Positions 23,014-30,409 of a DNA stretch of 33,910 nt are shown here, piece after piece. Each line of letters begins with the position of its first letter. The stretch's first letter is position 1. Position numbers and translations under genes: made by a program. Below the pieces are notes generated by a model that searched no databases, was not told where the DNA came from, and saw nothing but the letters and a program-made list of their open reading frames with translations. This DNA comes from Oscillospiraceae bacterium. Its GTDB lineage: Bacteria; Bacillota; Clostridia; Oscillospirales; Ruminococcaceae. The stretch spans positions 13,728 through 47,637 of the forward strand of contig DPBR01000091.1 of assembly GCA_003516865.1 (NCBI GenBank), read 5' to 3'.

Positions 23014-24252
23014 TCAGGACCTCATCATCTGAGATATCTGCACGTCGCCGTCAATTGCGCTTACATAAATATACAGCGAGCTGTATTTCTGACCCGTAAT
23101 TCCCGTGAGAGAGAAGCGCCATTTCGGCTCGATAAGCGAATGAATCCCATCGCCGACGCGCTGAGCCGCGTACATAAGCTGAATATCCTTGACGTTGAAC
23201 TTGTACTCCTGACTGAGCTTCTTTGAAACAATTTCGCACGCCTTTTCGCGGCTTACAACCAACTCGCAGTCCTCGTCTGTCAAAGGCACGGTTCCGTCAA
23301 TAACGTTAAACCAAATCCAGTCGAGCGAGTTTTCCGTGAGCATAGCCGCCGGAACCGTAACGGGGTATACCTTGTAGCTTCTTCCGTTTTCATCTTCAAT
23401 GGCAAGGCTTGGAGAATCTTCGAGCGGAACGCCGTCAATCGAATATCCGATATCAAATGTAAGCGACTGATTGCCGTTATCATAGGAATATGTGTCTATA
23501 TTTTTTGTTCTCGCACTGAACAGCGCAGGGAAAAGTTTTTTATTTTCCGAAACAATTTTCTCGGCGTTTCTCAATGCGTCGGCAACTTTCACGGTTTTTC
23601 CGTCGAGAATACAGGTCGCTGTTTCATCGCCTTTCTCGATTTTGGCAACGTGCTTTGCATTGCTGAAGCTCGGACGCCAAACCTGTTTAATGTCTGTTCT
23701 CTGCCCCAAAACGCACTTTGCCAGGTTTTTTCTGTTGTTAAGCTCAATCATTCCGCCGGTCGGAGCCTGAACTTCCATGAAAATATCGTCGTTGCAGACC
23801 AGCGCTGTTGTAAAGGGGAAGTTTTCCGGGTCGTCGGTATTATAGTTGTCATATTTCGAAAACGGAACAAAAATATCTTCTCCGTTTTCAAATATCATAA
23901 GTTCTACGTCGTCCTCGGAAACTGTTACGCCATAGGCGTCCGCCATTTTAACAATTCTAGCCGCAGATTGCTTGTCTAAGTCCGGAAATTTAAAGGTGTA
24001 TTTTTTCCATTTGCCGCTGTTCGGTGTATTTTCAATTATTTCTGTGTTCGTCAAATCAAGGTTTTCAATCGTATAGCTTTTGTCCAGCTCACCGGGATTA
24101 TCAACGCTGACGGTACCGCTATCCGTGGAACTGCTCGCCGTGGAGCTGCTTTCCGTTTTGACGGTGCTTTCTTCCGAAACCGTTTGCGATTCACAGCCCG
24201 AAAGAGTTGAAATGAGAATAAAGGCGAGAACTGCCGAAATTGTTTTCTTCAT
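23014..24252 (-). CDS. Lipoprotein of unknown function
   Basis: A 412-residue lipoprotein with a GGAGG site five bases before the ATG. Its signal ends L-S-G-C, with Cys20 as the lipidation site, followed by a Ser/Thr-rich tether (about 20-55) and an extracytoplasmic domain of 350 residues. The C-terminal part alternates short strands and a helix with I-D-G-D-V-Q-I-S-Q-M, which recalls PepSY-like or other small alpha-beta repeats found in peptidase-propeptide or regulatory lipoproteins; this is only a resemblance. It is followed at once by the two permease-like genes and preceded by the small secreted protein, so it may bind the exported substrate or the complex (inference). Confidence 0.8.
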   Translation of the reverse strand: MKKTISAVLAFILISTLSGCESQTVSEESTVKTESSSTASSSTDSGTVSVDNPGELDKSYTIENLDLTNTEIIENTPNSGKWKKYTFKFPDLDKQSAARIVKMADAYGVTVSEDDVELMIFENGEDIFVPFSKYDNYNTDDPENFPFTTALVCNDDIFMEVQAPTGGMIELNNRKNLAKCVLGQRTDIKQVWRPSFSNAKHVAKIEKGDETATCILDGKTVKVADALRNAEKIVSENKKLFPALFSARTKNIDTYSYDNGNQSLTFDIGYSIDGVPLEDSPSLAIEDENGRSYKVYPVTVPAAMLTENSLDWIWFNVIDGTVPLTDEDCELVVSREKACEIVSKKLSQEYKFNVKDIQLMYAAQRVGDGIHSLIEPKWRFSLTGITGQKYSSLYIYVSAIDGDVQISQMMRS

Positions 24253-24293
24253 AATAACCTCCGTATAATAAGATTTAGATTAAGCCCGTTATA

Positions 24294-24334
24294 CCGCCCG
24301 CCTGCTTTGGCTTGTAGTTAAAACAAGCGGGCGG
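24294..24334 (-). promoter_or_regulatory. Strong GC hairpin between the secreted protein and lipoprotein genes
   Basis: CCGCCCGCCTG (24294-24304) pairs with CAAGCGGGCGG (24324-24334) apart from one mismatch; the loop contains a further short CTTGT/ACAAG pairing. The minus strand continues TATAACGG without a T-run, so it is probably an intercistronic stability or partial attenuation element that allows more of the upstream secreted protein than of the downstream lipoprotein. Confidence 0.6.
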
Positions 24335-24348
24335 CGCTTTAGCGGAAT

Positions 24349-24777
24349 TTAGAACAAGCTTTTGATTTTGATTGTGCCGTTATTATATGCCGTTGCAGAT
24401 GACGTATCTCCAACAGTCATTTTTACAGTGAAAGGAGCGTACATATCTCCGTCTTTGTCAATGTAAGTAGTAGCACTTTTAAATACTCCGCAAACAACAT
24501 TAACCTCGGTTAGCGTCGTCTTAAAAGTACCTTTCTGCGAAATGGTTACATAGTTAGTAGCACCGCCGTTTCCCTTGCTTGATATAAATGCTCTGTACCC
24601 GTTTGAAAAGAAGGCTAAATTCATGTCGGTTGAAGAATGACTTGCGTTGGGATTAGAGTAAAGCTGCCAGCTTCCAACGTCGCTGTATTCACGGGCGCTT
24701 GCGCCAACGCACAATGCGCTTGACATAACAGATACTGCCGCGAGAGCTCCCGCAAAAATTTTCTTAAACTTGGTCAT
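24349..24777 (-). CDS. Small secreted protein, first gene of the permease cassette
   Basis: A 142-residue protein with a clear signal peptide (M-T-K-F-K-K-I-F, hydrophobic core, cleavage after A-S-A at about residue 28), leaving about 114 residues. The ATG at 24775-24777 has AAAGGA eight bases upstream; the longer frame reaching 24852 lacks a good site. The mature part begins R-E-Y-S-D-V-G-S-W, is rich in S, T, N, G and Y, has one Cys and reads like an all-beta domain ending T-I-K-I-K-S-L-F. I do not recognise the family. Small exported proteins encoded with ABC-2-type permeases and a lipoprotein can be bacteriocin-like or signal proteins; that is speculation here. Confidence 0.75.
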   Translation of the reverse strand: MTKFKKIFAGALAAVSVMSSALCVGASAREYSDVGSWQLYSNPNASHSSTDMNLAFFSNGYRAFISSKGNGGATNYVTISQKGTFKTTLTEVNVVCGVFKSATTYIDKDGDMYAPFTVKMTVGDTSSATAYNNGTIKIKSLF

Positions 24778-25103
24778 AACAATTGTCCTTTCTGTCGTGG
24801 CGTCATAAAATGACGTCTTTTCCTGAGTTTTGTTTTCTGAACACGCGTTCATAAGAAATTTTGAAAGAAATGCCGCCCTCCTTTCGTAATTATCGCCTTT
24901 TTCATAGATACCGCCCCTTTCATTTTGGGGAAAATTCTCCCCTCATATATATACATTCCAAAAAGGGGCATTTTTTGGACACGATTTTTTTGTTTTTTTG
25001 CAAAAAAATGCATTTTTTGTATACTTGCATAAAACTGTATTATTTTTAAATGGTGATTTGGCTAAAATAACAGTAACAATAGTTTCGCTTTTCGCTCTTG
25101 CTT
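24778..25103 (-). other. Long AT-rich upstream region of the secreted-protein cassette
   Basis: No sizeable gene. It contains an 18-codon open frame (24849-24905, minus) with an AAGGGG-type site, a CGTCAT/ATGACG stem at 24801-24815, a GGGGA/TCCCC stem at 24927-24942, a 7-bp inverted repeat CCAAAAA/TTTTTGG at about 24958-24978, and long A/T runs between 24978 and 25020. No well-spaced sigma-A promoter is apparent, though a TATATA tract lies at about 24945-24955. Confidence 0.5.
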
Positions 25104-25138
25104 AAAAAAACTCCCAAGGCTTGTTGAACCTTGGGAGT
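25104..25138 (-). terminator. Terminator of the GNAT gene
   Basis: A perfect 10-bp stem, ACTCCCAAGG (25110-25119) with CCTTGGGAGT (25129-25138), followed on the minus strand by seven T. It is 27 bases after the stop of the leftward acetyltransferase-like gene. Confidence 0.93.
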
Positions 25139-25164
25139 AATTCAATATGTTATTTTTTCGCTTC

Positions 25165-25764
25165 TCAGTATTCTTTAACGAGGTCATATAAAAATGAACT
25201 TTCGCCGATTTGCCTTGTCTGAACGTTTTTCATACCGAGATGAACGTACTTGTCGCGCTTGAGAATTGCGTCCGTTTTAAGCATAACGGGGCAATTTCTC
25301 CTTTTGCCCTCGTCAAAAGCGATATTAAGAACCTTTCTCATATATCCCTGTCCCTGAAACTGCTTGAGAACAACAACCATTCCAACGAAAATATACGGCT
25401 TTTTCGCCTTTTTATAGATAGTTTCATAGGATTTTCCGCCGCTTTTGACCGCTTTCAACATTTTCATCGCGCCGCCTAAACCAAGCGTTTTAAATATGGC
25501 TTTCAGCAATTCTCTGTTTGCGGAAAATGAAAGTTTATCCTTTGAGTATCTGTAAGCGATAAACGCTTCGTGCTTTTCGCTTGTGCTGTAAAGACAGCCG
25601 CCTTTCAGCATCGCGCGCACATAGCCGCAGATGTATTTTTTTACGCTTTCTTTGCTGTCGTAAGCAAAGGACATTCCCTTTTCGCTGTCCGCATAGTCAA
25701 AATACGCGAACGCTTCGCCTATCTGTTCGATTTCTTCTTCGCTTAACGATGTAACTTTTACCAT
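25165..25764 (-). CDS. GNAT-type acetyltransferase-like protein
   Basis: A 199-residue protein. The start M-V-K-V-T-S-L-S is chosen for its GGAGG site; the frame extends nine codons upstream into the operator. A GNAT core is suggested by V-G-M-V-V-V-L (strand 4), then Q-F-Q-G-Q-G-Y-M-R-K (about 140), which matches the Q/R-x-x-G-x-G/A acetyl-CoA pyrophosphate loop, and a following helix; the end F-L-Y-D-L fits strand 7. Acceptor unknown. It has its own promoter with an 18-bp inverted repeat just downstream and is divergent from a reductase-like gene with a matching repeat, so the two are probably controlled by the same regulator. Confidence 0.78.
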   Translation of the reverse strand: MVKVTSLSEEEIEQIGEAFAYFDYADSEKGMSFAYDSKESVKKYICGYVRAMLKGGCLYSTSEKHEAFIAYRYSKDKLSFSANRELLKAIFKTLGLGGAMKMLKAVKSGGKSYETIYKKAKKPYIFVGMVVVLKQFQGQGYMRKVLNIAFDEGKRRNCPVMLKTDAILKRDKYVHLGMKNVQTRQIGESSFLYDLVKEY

Positions 25765-25782
25765 AAATCCTCCGTGTAAATA

Positions 25783-25800
25783 AGTTAGCAAAAGCTAACT
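25783..25800. promoter_or_regulatory. 18-bp operator-like inverted repeat, GNAT side
   Basis: AGTTAGCAAAAGCTAACT: perfect 7-bp arms around AAAA, about 21-38 bases downstream of the predicted transcription start of the acetyltransferase gene. A closely similar repeat lies at 25970-25987 in the divergent gene's leader. Confidence 0.75.
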
Positions 25801-25828
25801 GATGTGTATAATTATCCTGTCGTTTAGT

Positions 25829-25857
25829 ATTATAGCATATCATTGACGGAAATGCAA
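25829..25857 (-). promoter_or_regulatory. Sigma-A promoter of the GNAT gene
   Basis: On the minus strand: TTGCAT (25852-25857), 17-bp spacer, TATAAT (25829-25834). Confidence 0.85.
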
Positions 25858-25897
25858 GCGGATTAACGCGAAAAATGACCCGCGCGGAAAAATCCCC

Positions 25898-25926
25898 TTG
25901 ACAATTAATATTTGAGGTGTTATAAT
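25898..25926 (+). promoter_or_regulatory. Consensus sigma-A promoter of the reductase-MBL operon
   Basis: Perfect TTGACA (25898-25903), 17-bp spacer, perfect TATAAT (25921-25926). Such a strong promoter next to an operator-like repeat suggests control by repression. Confidence 0.93.
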
Positions 25927-25969
25927 GAATTATGTATTACATTGCTGCAAGGTGTTTTTTTAGCAATAA

Positions 25970-25987
25970 GGTTAGCCTATCCTAACT
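25970..25987. promoter_or_regulatory. 18-bp operator-like inverted repeat, reductase side
   Basis: GGTTAGCCTATCCTAACT: the same arm-spacer layout as 25783-25800, alike at 13 of 18 positions, located about 37-55 bases downstream of the predicted start point. Confidence 0.7.
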
Positions 25988-26065
25988 AAATAAACGAGAT
26001 AAAAAGTAATTTACAAGCGCATTACGGCTTGATATTAAGCAAATATGACGAAAAAGGAGAACGAT

Positions 26066-26992
26066 ATGAGAATACTTGTTTACGGAGCGGGCGTTTTGGG
26101 CTGTAATCTTGCGAGAAATCTGTTTCGCGCGGGAAAGGACGCGACTCTGCTTGCGCGCGGAAAGTGGGCGGAAGAGATAAAAAAGAACGGTCTTCGCATC
26201 AAAAACAGGTTTAGTCACCACACATCGGTTTGCCGCGTTCCGATTATAACCGAGCTTGCGGAAGACGATAAATACGACGTGATTTTCGTCGTTGTTCGTT
26301 ATACGCAAATCGAAGACGTTTTGGAAACATTGCGTGCAAATAAATCGAAAAATATCGTTTTTGTCGGGAATAATCCACGCACAAAGGCGCTTTCCGAGGC
26401 TTTGCCCGAGAAAAACGTTATGTTCGCTTTCGCGCTTTCCGCAGGGCGCCGCGAAAGCAGCCGCGTAGTTTCTGCCGATATGAAGAAAATCACAATCGGT
26501 CAGCTTGGCAGTTCTCTGCCAAATCAAAGGCTGATTAAGCGGATTTTCGGCGGAACGAGGTATAAGGTCGTTTACGAGCCGAATATGGAGGATTATCTGC
26601 TTTGTCACGCGGCTTTTGTTTTGCCCGTAGTGTTCGCTTGCTATAAAACAGACGGAGATTTGCGGAAAGTGCGGAAGAACGCGGCTTATCTTAATTCGCT
26701 TGTTGACGCGAACATCGAGGGTTATCGCGCAATCCGCGGCGCGGGTCACGCAATTCTGCCAAAATCCGACGAGGAATTTGAGAGCGAAAAGTACCGCAAA
26801 ACCTGCCTTCGCTTCTTTCGGCTGATTTGTTCAACGGCGCTTGGGAAAATCTGCGTGTCGGAACACGCGATGAGCGCTGTTGACGAAATGAGCGCGCTCA
26901 ATCGTGATATGAAAGCGTTTTTCGATGAAAACAAAGCGGATTATCCCGTGTGGAAAAGGCTTGAAAATGAAGCGGTGAGCTATTTGAAATGA
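26066..26992 (+). CDS. Ketopantoate reductase-like (PanE/ApbA family) oxidoreductase
   Basis: A 308-residue protein starting M-R-I-L-V-Y-G-A-G-V-L-G, with AAGGAG eight bases upstream; an earlier in-frame ATG has no site. G7-A-G-V-L-G12 is the Rossmann dinucleotide-binding motif, followed by the L-L-A-R-G segment that binds the NADPH phosphate. The central V-G-N-N and later helical domain fit the PanE/ApbA superfamily. Whether it makes pantoate is doubtful: no panB/panC neighbours are present and the region usually holding the catalytic Lys is not clearly conserved. Many bacteria have several such paralogues of unknown substrate. It is co-transcribed with the MBL hydrolase 27 bases downstream. 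Confidence 0.8.
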   Translation: MRILVYGAGVLGCNLARNLFRAGKDATLLARGKWAEEIKKNGLRIKNRFSHHTSVCRVPIITELAEDDKYDVIFVVVRYTQIEDVLETLRANKSKNIVFVGNNPRTKALSEALPEKNVMFAFALSAGRRESSRVVSADMKKITIGQLGSSLPNQRLIKRIFGGTRYKVVYEPNMEDYLLCHAAFVLPVVFACYKTDGDLRKVRKNAAYLNSLVDANIEGYRAIRGAGHAILPKSDEEFESEKYRKTCLRFFRLICSTALGKICVSEHAMSAVDEMSALNRDMKAFFDENKADYPVWKRLENEAVSYLK

Positions 26993-27019
26993 TGAAAACA
27001 ATATAAGGAGAAAAGGAAA

Positions 27020-27829
27020 ATGAACTTAATCTCGTTTTTCGGACTTAAAGTCAAGCCGAAGCTGACGCGCGGGAAAGGAATGTGGAATCCGCTGAATACG
27101 CAGATTTTGCACGGCGGCGTTGTTTGTCTGCGCGACAAGGACGTGAACTGCTTTCTTATTCCCGCAGGAAATTCGTTTGTTGCGATTGATTCGGGTTATT
27201 CAAACAGCAAAAATACGCGGGACGGTCTGAAACGGCTCGGAATAGACGCGGAAAGCGTTAAAGCCGTTTTTCTTACGCATCTTGATATCGACCACGCGGG
27301 CGGCGCTGACGATAATTCAAACCGTCTTTTTCCAAAGGCGAAGGTTTATCTTGGAAGGGAAGAAAGCCGCTATCTTAACGGCGAGCTTTTCCGCAAAAAG
27401 GTTTTGTTTCACAATTGCCGTCTGCCGATAACCTTGACGGATTTCAGCACGCTTTCCGACGGCGAGAACGTGTCTTTCGGAGAAACAACGGTTAGAGCGG
27501 TTTATACGTTCGGTCATACGCAGGGTCATACCGCTTATTATGTGAACGATAAGTGGCTGTTTTCGGGCGACTGTATCATCGCGAACGAGGACGGCGGGTT
27601 TTGCTTTTTTGATTTCTGGAACAGCGACACCGCGCTTAACAAGCAGTCTTTGAAGCGCCTGAAGGCGTTTTGCGGGGAAAACCGAACGGAATTGATTTTT
27701 ACCTCGCACTCCGGTATGCTTTCGTGCGAGCGTGCGTTTTCTTTTTGCGACAAGTCGCCGGATTGGCGGAAAAAGGGGTTCGTTTTTTGCAAAAACGCTG
27801 ATTTCGACCCGTATTCGGAAAAACGCTGA
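27020..27829 (+). CDS. MBL-fold metallohydrolase
   Basis: A 269-residue metallo-beta-lactamase-fold hydrolase with AAGGAGAAAAGG upstream. Metal ligands are visible in T-H-L-D-I-D-H-A-G-G (H87, D89, D91, H92), G-H-T-Q-G-H-T (H170), S-G-D-C-I (D184) and T-S-H-S-G (H230). The first motif has Asp where many members have His, a variant common in this superfamily. It begins with V-N-C-F-L-I and A-I-D-S-G-Y, the usual first strands. No signal peptide, so cytoplasmic. Family members hydrolyse thioesters, lactones, phosphodiesters and other substrates; none can be chosen here. It is the second gene of the unit, and a short AAAACG/CGTTTT hairpin overlaps its stop as a possible weak terminator. Confidence 0.88.
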   Translation: MNLISFFGLKVKPKLTRGKGMWNPLNTQILHGGVVCLRDKDVNCFLIPAGNSFVAIDSGYSNSKNTRDGLKRLGIDAESVKAVFLTHLDIDHAGGADDNSNRLFPKAKVYLGREESRYLNGELFRKKVLFHNCRLPITLTDFSTLSDGENVSFGETTVRAVYTFGHTQGHTAYYVNDKWLFSGDCIIANEDGGFCFFDFWNSDTALNKQSLKRLKAFCGENRTELIFTSHSGMLSCERAFSFCDKSPDWRKKGFVFCKNADFDPYSEKR

Positions 27830-27991
27830 ACGTTTTTCGCGCGAACGCATAGCCTTTGTTTTTCCGTTCGTTCAAACGGCACGAAATTCTTTTCGTTCAT
27901 TTGCTTTGATTAACCGTCTTTGCCGCGTTTTTGCAGACAATGCGTTATCGGGTTTACCTGCGGTTTGTCATTTTGCCGAACGAATAATTGT

Positions 27992-28936
27992 TTAGCGAAT
28001 ATCGGTTATCGTGCCGGTTACATACGTTTCAAACCATTTGTATTCGCCGAAATACGCCTGTTCGGTATCTACCAAGCAGCCCCCGCCTTGGGGAGCCAAA
28101 ATAGGGTCTTTTACCGTAAGGGTTACATATGCATAGCTTTTGCCGTCAAAAACATCTTCAAGATTAAGCCCGCTGTATTTCTCGCTCTTTGTGTTGCCGA
28201 GCCGCCACTGATGACTGCCCGAATAAAGCAGATATGGTTTTTTGCTCATATAATCGCCCCAAAAAATGAAAAGCGGCGGTTCTTTCGCAGGGTTGATATA
28301 CGTCGGAACGGCGCTCTTTGTTGTGTCGGGAATAAACCAAAGCGTGCCGTTTGACGGGTCGGAGCTGTGCGTGGGGTGATATTCATAGGTCAAATACCCC
28401 GACAGCGTGATTTCTCCGCTAAAAGACACCCAGGTATCCCATTCGCCGCGCTCGTTAACGCTGCTGCACGCGTGATTTACGACAAGCCCATTCTCCAGCA
28501 CATCGCCCTCGCTCACTTTTTTACAGTCTGAACCGTAATCGCCTCTCAGTTCAGAAAGATTAACCGCAAGCGCCGGATTGCCGTTGCTGTCGTACCTTAT
28601 TAAATCGTGATTATCGAAAGACGTCCCGAAAACAGGCGGCGCCGCTTCGTAAAAGCCGAAATCAAATTCAAGATATGAACTATTGCCGCCGACAGCTTCG
28701 CTCCTTAGAACGGTTTCGCCGTCGGGACGCACGATATTCTCAATCGGAAATCCCTCAACCGCCGCGGCAATCTCCTCCGCGCTAAAGCGGCTGTGCTCGT
28801 GTTCGGCGGACGTTGATTCATCATAACTGCCTTTAGGAAAAGGATAAGCGATATTTTCGGTATCCGCGGGCAAGCAGCCTGTCAAAGTTAAAGCCGCTCC
28901 CGCCGCGAGAACAAAAAAACGTATGCTGAACTTCAT
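27992..28936 (-). CDS. Lipoprotein of unknown function
   Basis: A 314-residue lipoprotein. GGAGGG precedes the ATG; the signal ends L-T-G-C with Cys21 as the lipidation site. A polar tether follows (about 22-50), then an extracytoplasmic domain rich in Y, W and G with several Cys (for example S-D-C, H-A-C, G-G-G-C). The ending Y-V-T-G-T-I-T-D-I-R recalls OB-like lipoprotein domains, but I do not recognise a family. It converges on the MBL gene with about 160 bases between that hold no visible gene or clear terminator. Its leader is structured. Confidence 0.8.
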   Translation of the reverse strand: MKFSIRFFVLAAGAALTLTGCLPADTENIAYPFPKGSYDESTSAEHEHSRFSAEEIAAAVEGFPIENIVRPDGETVLRSEAVGGNSSYLEFDFGFYEAAPPVFGTSFDNHDLIRYDSNGNPALAVNLSELRGDYGSDCKKVSEGDVLENGLVVNHACSSVNERGEWDTWVSFSGEITLSGYLTYEYHPTHSSDPSNGTLWFIPDTTKSAVPTYINPAKEPPLFIFWGDYMSKKPYLLYSGSHQWRLGNTKSEKYSGLNLEDVFDGKSYAYVTLTVKDPILAPQGGGCLVDTEQAYFGEYKWFETYVTGTITDIR

Positions 28937-29090
28937 AAATTACCCTCCAAAAAAAGGCACGGCGTTTTTCAACCAAAATGCATATAAACATAATTCCCTC
29001 TCACGCGGAAAGGGAAGCGTTTTGTTCGGTTTTAAATGTACAAATAAACCCCGTGCCAACCAAAGCCGTTATTTTGTACTATTATAAAAA
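28937..29090 (-). promoter_or_regulatory. Structured leader of the lipoprotein gene
   Basis: A TATAAT -10 is visible at 29081-29086 (minus strand) but no good -35 at 17 bp. The transcript would begin near 29073. CCGTGCC (29051-29057) can pair with GGCACGG (28956-28962), closing a domain of about 90 bases, and in the RNA the 3' strand is followed directly by seven U and then the GGAGGG ribosome binding site. Inside, TTCCCT (28994-28999) pairs with AGGGAA (29011-29016). The layout resembles a riboswitch or attenuator, but no known class is recognised. Confidence 0.45.
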
Positions 29091-29256
29091 AACGGACTGC
29101 GCGAAAGCGCAATCTGCTTATTGCTTGTGGAATTGTGACTTTAAAGATTTGTCATCTTCGGGCAAAAAATCCGCCACTATAACAATCTAAGGGCGAAATA
29201 GGGTGCAGCGTCACGCTGCTGCGAAACTGTGACTAAATAGATAACCCGCTTATAAA
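29091..29256. other. Intergenic stretch between lipoprotein leader and tRNA-Leu terminator
   Basis: No gene is seen. It holds a TGCGC-GAAA-GCGCA mini-hairpin (about 29098-29111) and a GCAGCG-TCA-CGCTGC palindrome (29204-29218) that resembles the one beside the tRNA-Leu 3' end. Confidence 0.5.
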
Positions 29257-29293
29257 TGAAAAATCGCCTCCGAAACAAACCGGAGGCGATTTT
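29257..29293 (-). terminator. Terminator of tRNA-Leu
   Basis: AATCGCCTCCG (29262-29272) and CGGAGGCGATT (29281-29291) form an 11-bp stem with an 8-base loop; on the minus strand it is followed by TTTTTC. It lies about 20 bases beyond the tRNA 3' end. Confidence 0.9.
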
Positions 29294-29312
29294 GGGTCCA
29301 GCGTCACGCTGG

Positions 29313-29399
29313 TGGTGCGAGTGACGGGACTTGAACCCACACGTCATTACTAACACTAGCACCTCAAGCTAGCCTGTCTGCCTATTCCAGCACACTCGC
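29313..29399 (-). tRNA. tRNA-Leu (anticodon GAG)
   Basis: An 87-base class II tRNA. The acceptor stem GCGAGTG/CACTCGC is followed by A and an encoded CCA. The anticodon stem CTAGC/GCTAG encloses TTGAGGT, giving anticodon GAG (codons CUC/CUU). A long variable arm follows, and the T arm contains GGTTCAAGTCC. It is transcribed alone from a consensus promoter. Confidence 0.97.
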
Positions 29400-29418
29400 A
29401 TGTCTTGACGACTGTTAT

Positions 29419-29447
29419 ATTATATCACACATTTTGAAATTTGTCAA
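29419..29447 (-). promoter_or_regulatory. Consensus promoter of tRNA-Leu
   Basis: On the minus strand: TTGACA (29442-29447), 17-bp spacer, TATAAT (29419-29424), about 20 bases from the tRNA 5' end. Confidence 0.93.
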
Positions 29448-29520
29448 GCACTTTTTTCAAAAAAATACAATTTTTTTATTATTCCCGCAAACTGCTTTAT
29501 ATAAAGGCTCGCGGTGCTTA

Positions 29521-30168
29521 TCACTCCTTATCGGCGATAATTTTATTTAAAATTTCCGGAAGTTCGGCGAAATTTTTTATACGCGGCGTTTCTCTGTCAG
29601 TTTCCCCGAAACCATAACCTGCGTGTATAAACGGTATTCCCGCAAAATCCGCCGAATTGAGGTCGCCCTGCGTGTCGCCGACGTATACCGCTTTATCAAC
29701 GCCGTTTCGCTCGATAATCAAGCGGTTGTTCTCGCCCTTTGAAAGCCCCGTTGCGCCCGCGCTCTCGAAATCCGTAAACAGCGCGCCAAGCCCCGAAAAA
29801 TCCAGAAATGTCTGAATATAGCCGTCCTGACAGTTACTCACAATCATCAGCTCATAATCGTGTTTCAATATATCGAGCGTTTCACGCAGCTTCGGGTACA
29901 GAACCGCCCCGCGGCGCTCTCTGAGATAATCAATCTCGTAATCCATACACTCGTTCATTATACTCATACGGCGCTCGTCTGGCAAATCCGGCATTATAAT
30001 CCGCGCAATCTCGTCCATTTGCCTGCCCATAAATCCGTGCATATCGCAAAGCGTGATAAGCCGCGCTTCGGGATATTTTCCGAGAATAACGTTCCATGAA
30101 TCCGTAACCGCCTGCGACGAATCCCAGAGCGTTCCGTCGAGGTCGAACAAAATCGCTTTTTTCATCAT
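29521..30168 (-). CDS. HAD-superfamily phosphatase (phosphoglycolate phosphatase-like)
   Basis: A 215-residue HAD hydrolase. Start M-M-K-K-A-I-L-F-D-L-D-G-T, with GAGGG upstream; either Met is possible. Motif I is D9-L-D11-G-T-L-W-D (nucleophile D9), motif II V-S-N, motif III Lys in L-S-K-G-E-N, motif IV G-D-T-Q-G-D. A helical cap lies between motifs I and II (about 20-85), the subclass I plan shared by Gph, PgmB-like and similar enzymes. It would dephosphorylate a small cytoplasmic metabolite; the substrate cannot be read. It is divergent from the sigma factor gene and has its own promoter. Confidence 0.92.
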   Translation of the reverse strand: MMKKAILFDLDGTLWDSSQAVTDSWNVILGKYPEARLITLCDMHGFMGRQMDEIARIIMPDLPDERRMSIMNECMDYEIDYLRERRGAVLYPKLRETLDILKHDYELMIVSNCQDGYIQTFLDFSGLGALFTDFESAGATGLSKGENNRLIIERNGVDKAVYVGDTQGDLNSADFAGIPFIHAGYGFGETDRETPRIKNFAELPEILNKIIADKE

Positions 30169-30197
30169 TTTTCCCTCTTTTATTATGAACTCTATTG

Positions 30198-30226
30198 ATT
30201 TTACCATATTTTCCCGATTTTGTCAA
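30198..30226 (-). promoter_or_regulatory. Sigma-A promoter of the HAD phosphatase
   Basis: On the minus strand: TTGACA (30221-30226), 17-bp spacer, TAAAAT (30198-30203). Confidence 0.88.
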
Positions 30227-30263
30227 GGCGTTTCTTTTAATATGAGTTATGTGAAATTACCAT

Positions 30264-30292
30264 TTGACAAATCTGACAAAGTGTGTTATAAT
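30264..30292 (+). promoter_or_regulatory. Consensus sigma-A promoter of the sigma/anti-sigma operon
   Basis: TTGACA (30264-30269), 17-bp spacer, TATAAT (30287-30292). The leader to the sigma factor gene is about 110 bases or more. A housekeeping-type promoter means the sigma factor does not depend only on itself. Confidence 0.9.
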
Positions 30293-30409
30293 AAATTAAA
30301 TATGGCTATCTGAGAAAATTATTCAACATTTAGTACTTTTTTACTCCGCCCTTTACAAATTATTGCGAAAATTATTGAAACTTTTTGCAGAAATTGCGTG
30401 ACTACGGTT

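Noticed and set aside
26066..26992. Annotation as panE in pantothenate biosynthesis
   Set aside because: Only the Rossmann motif and overall fold pattern support the family; no pan genes are nearby and the operator and partner MBL gene suggest another role.
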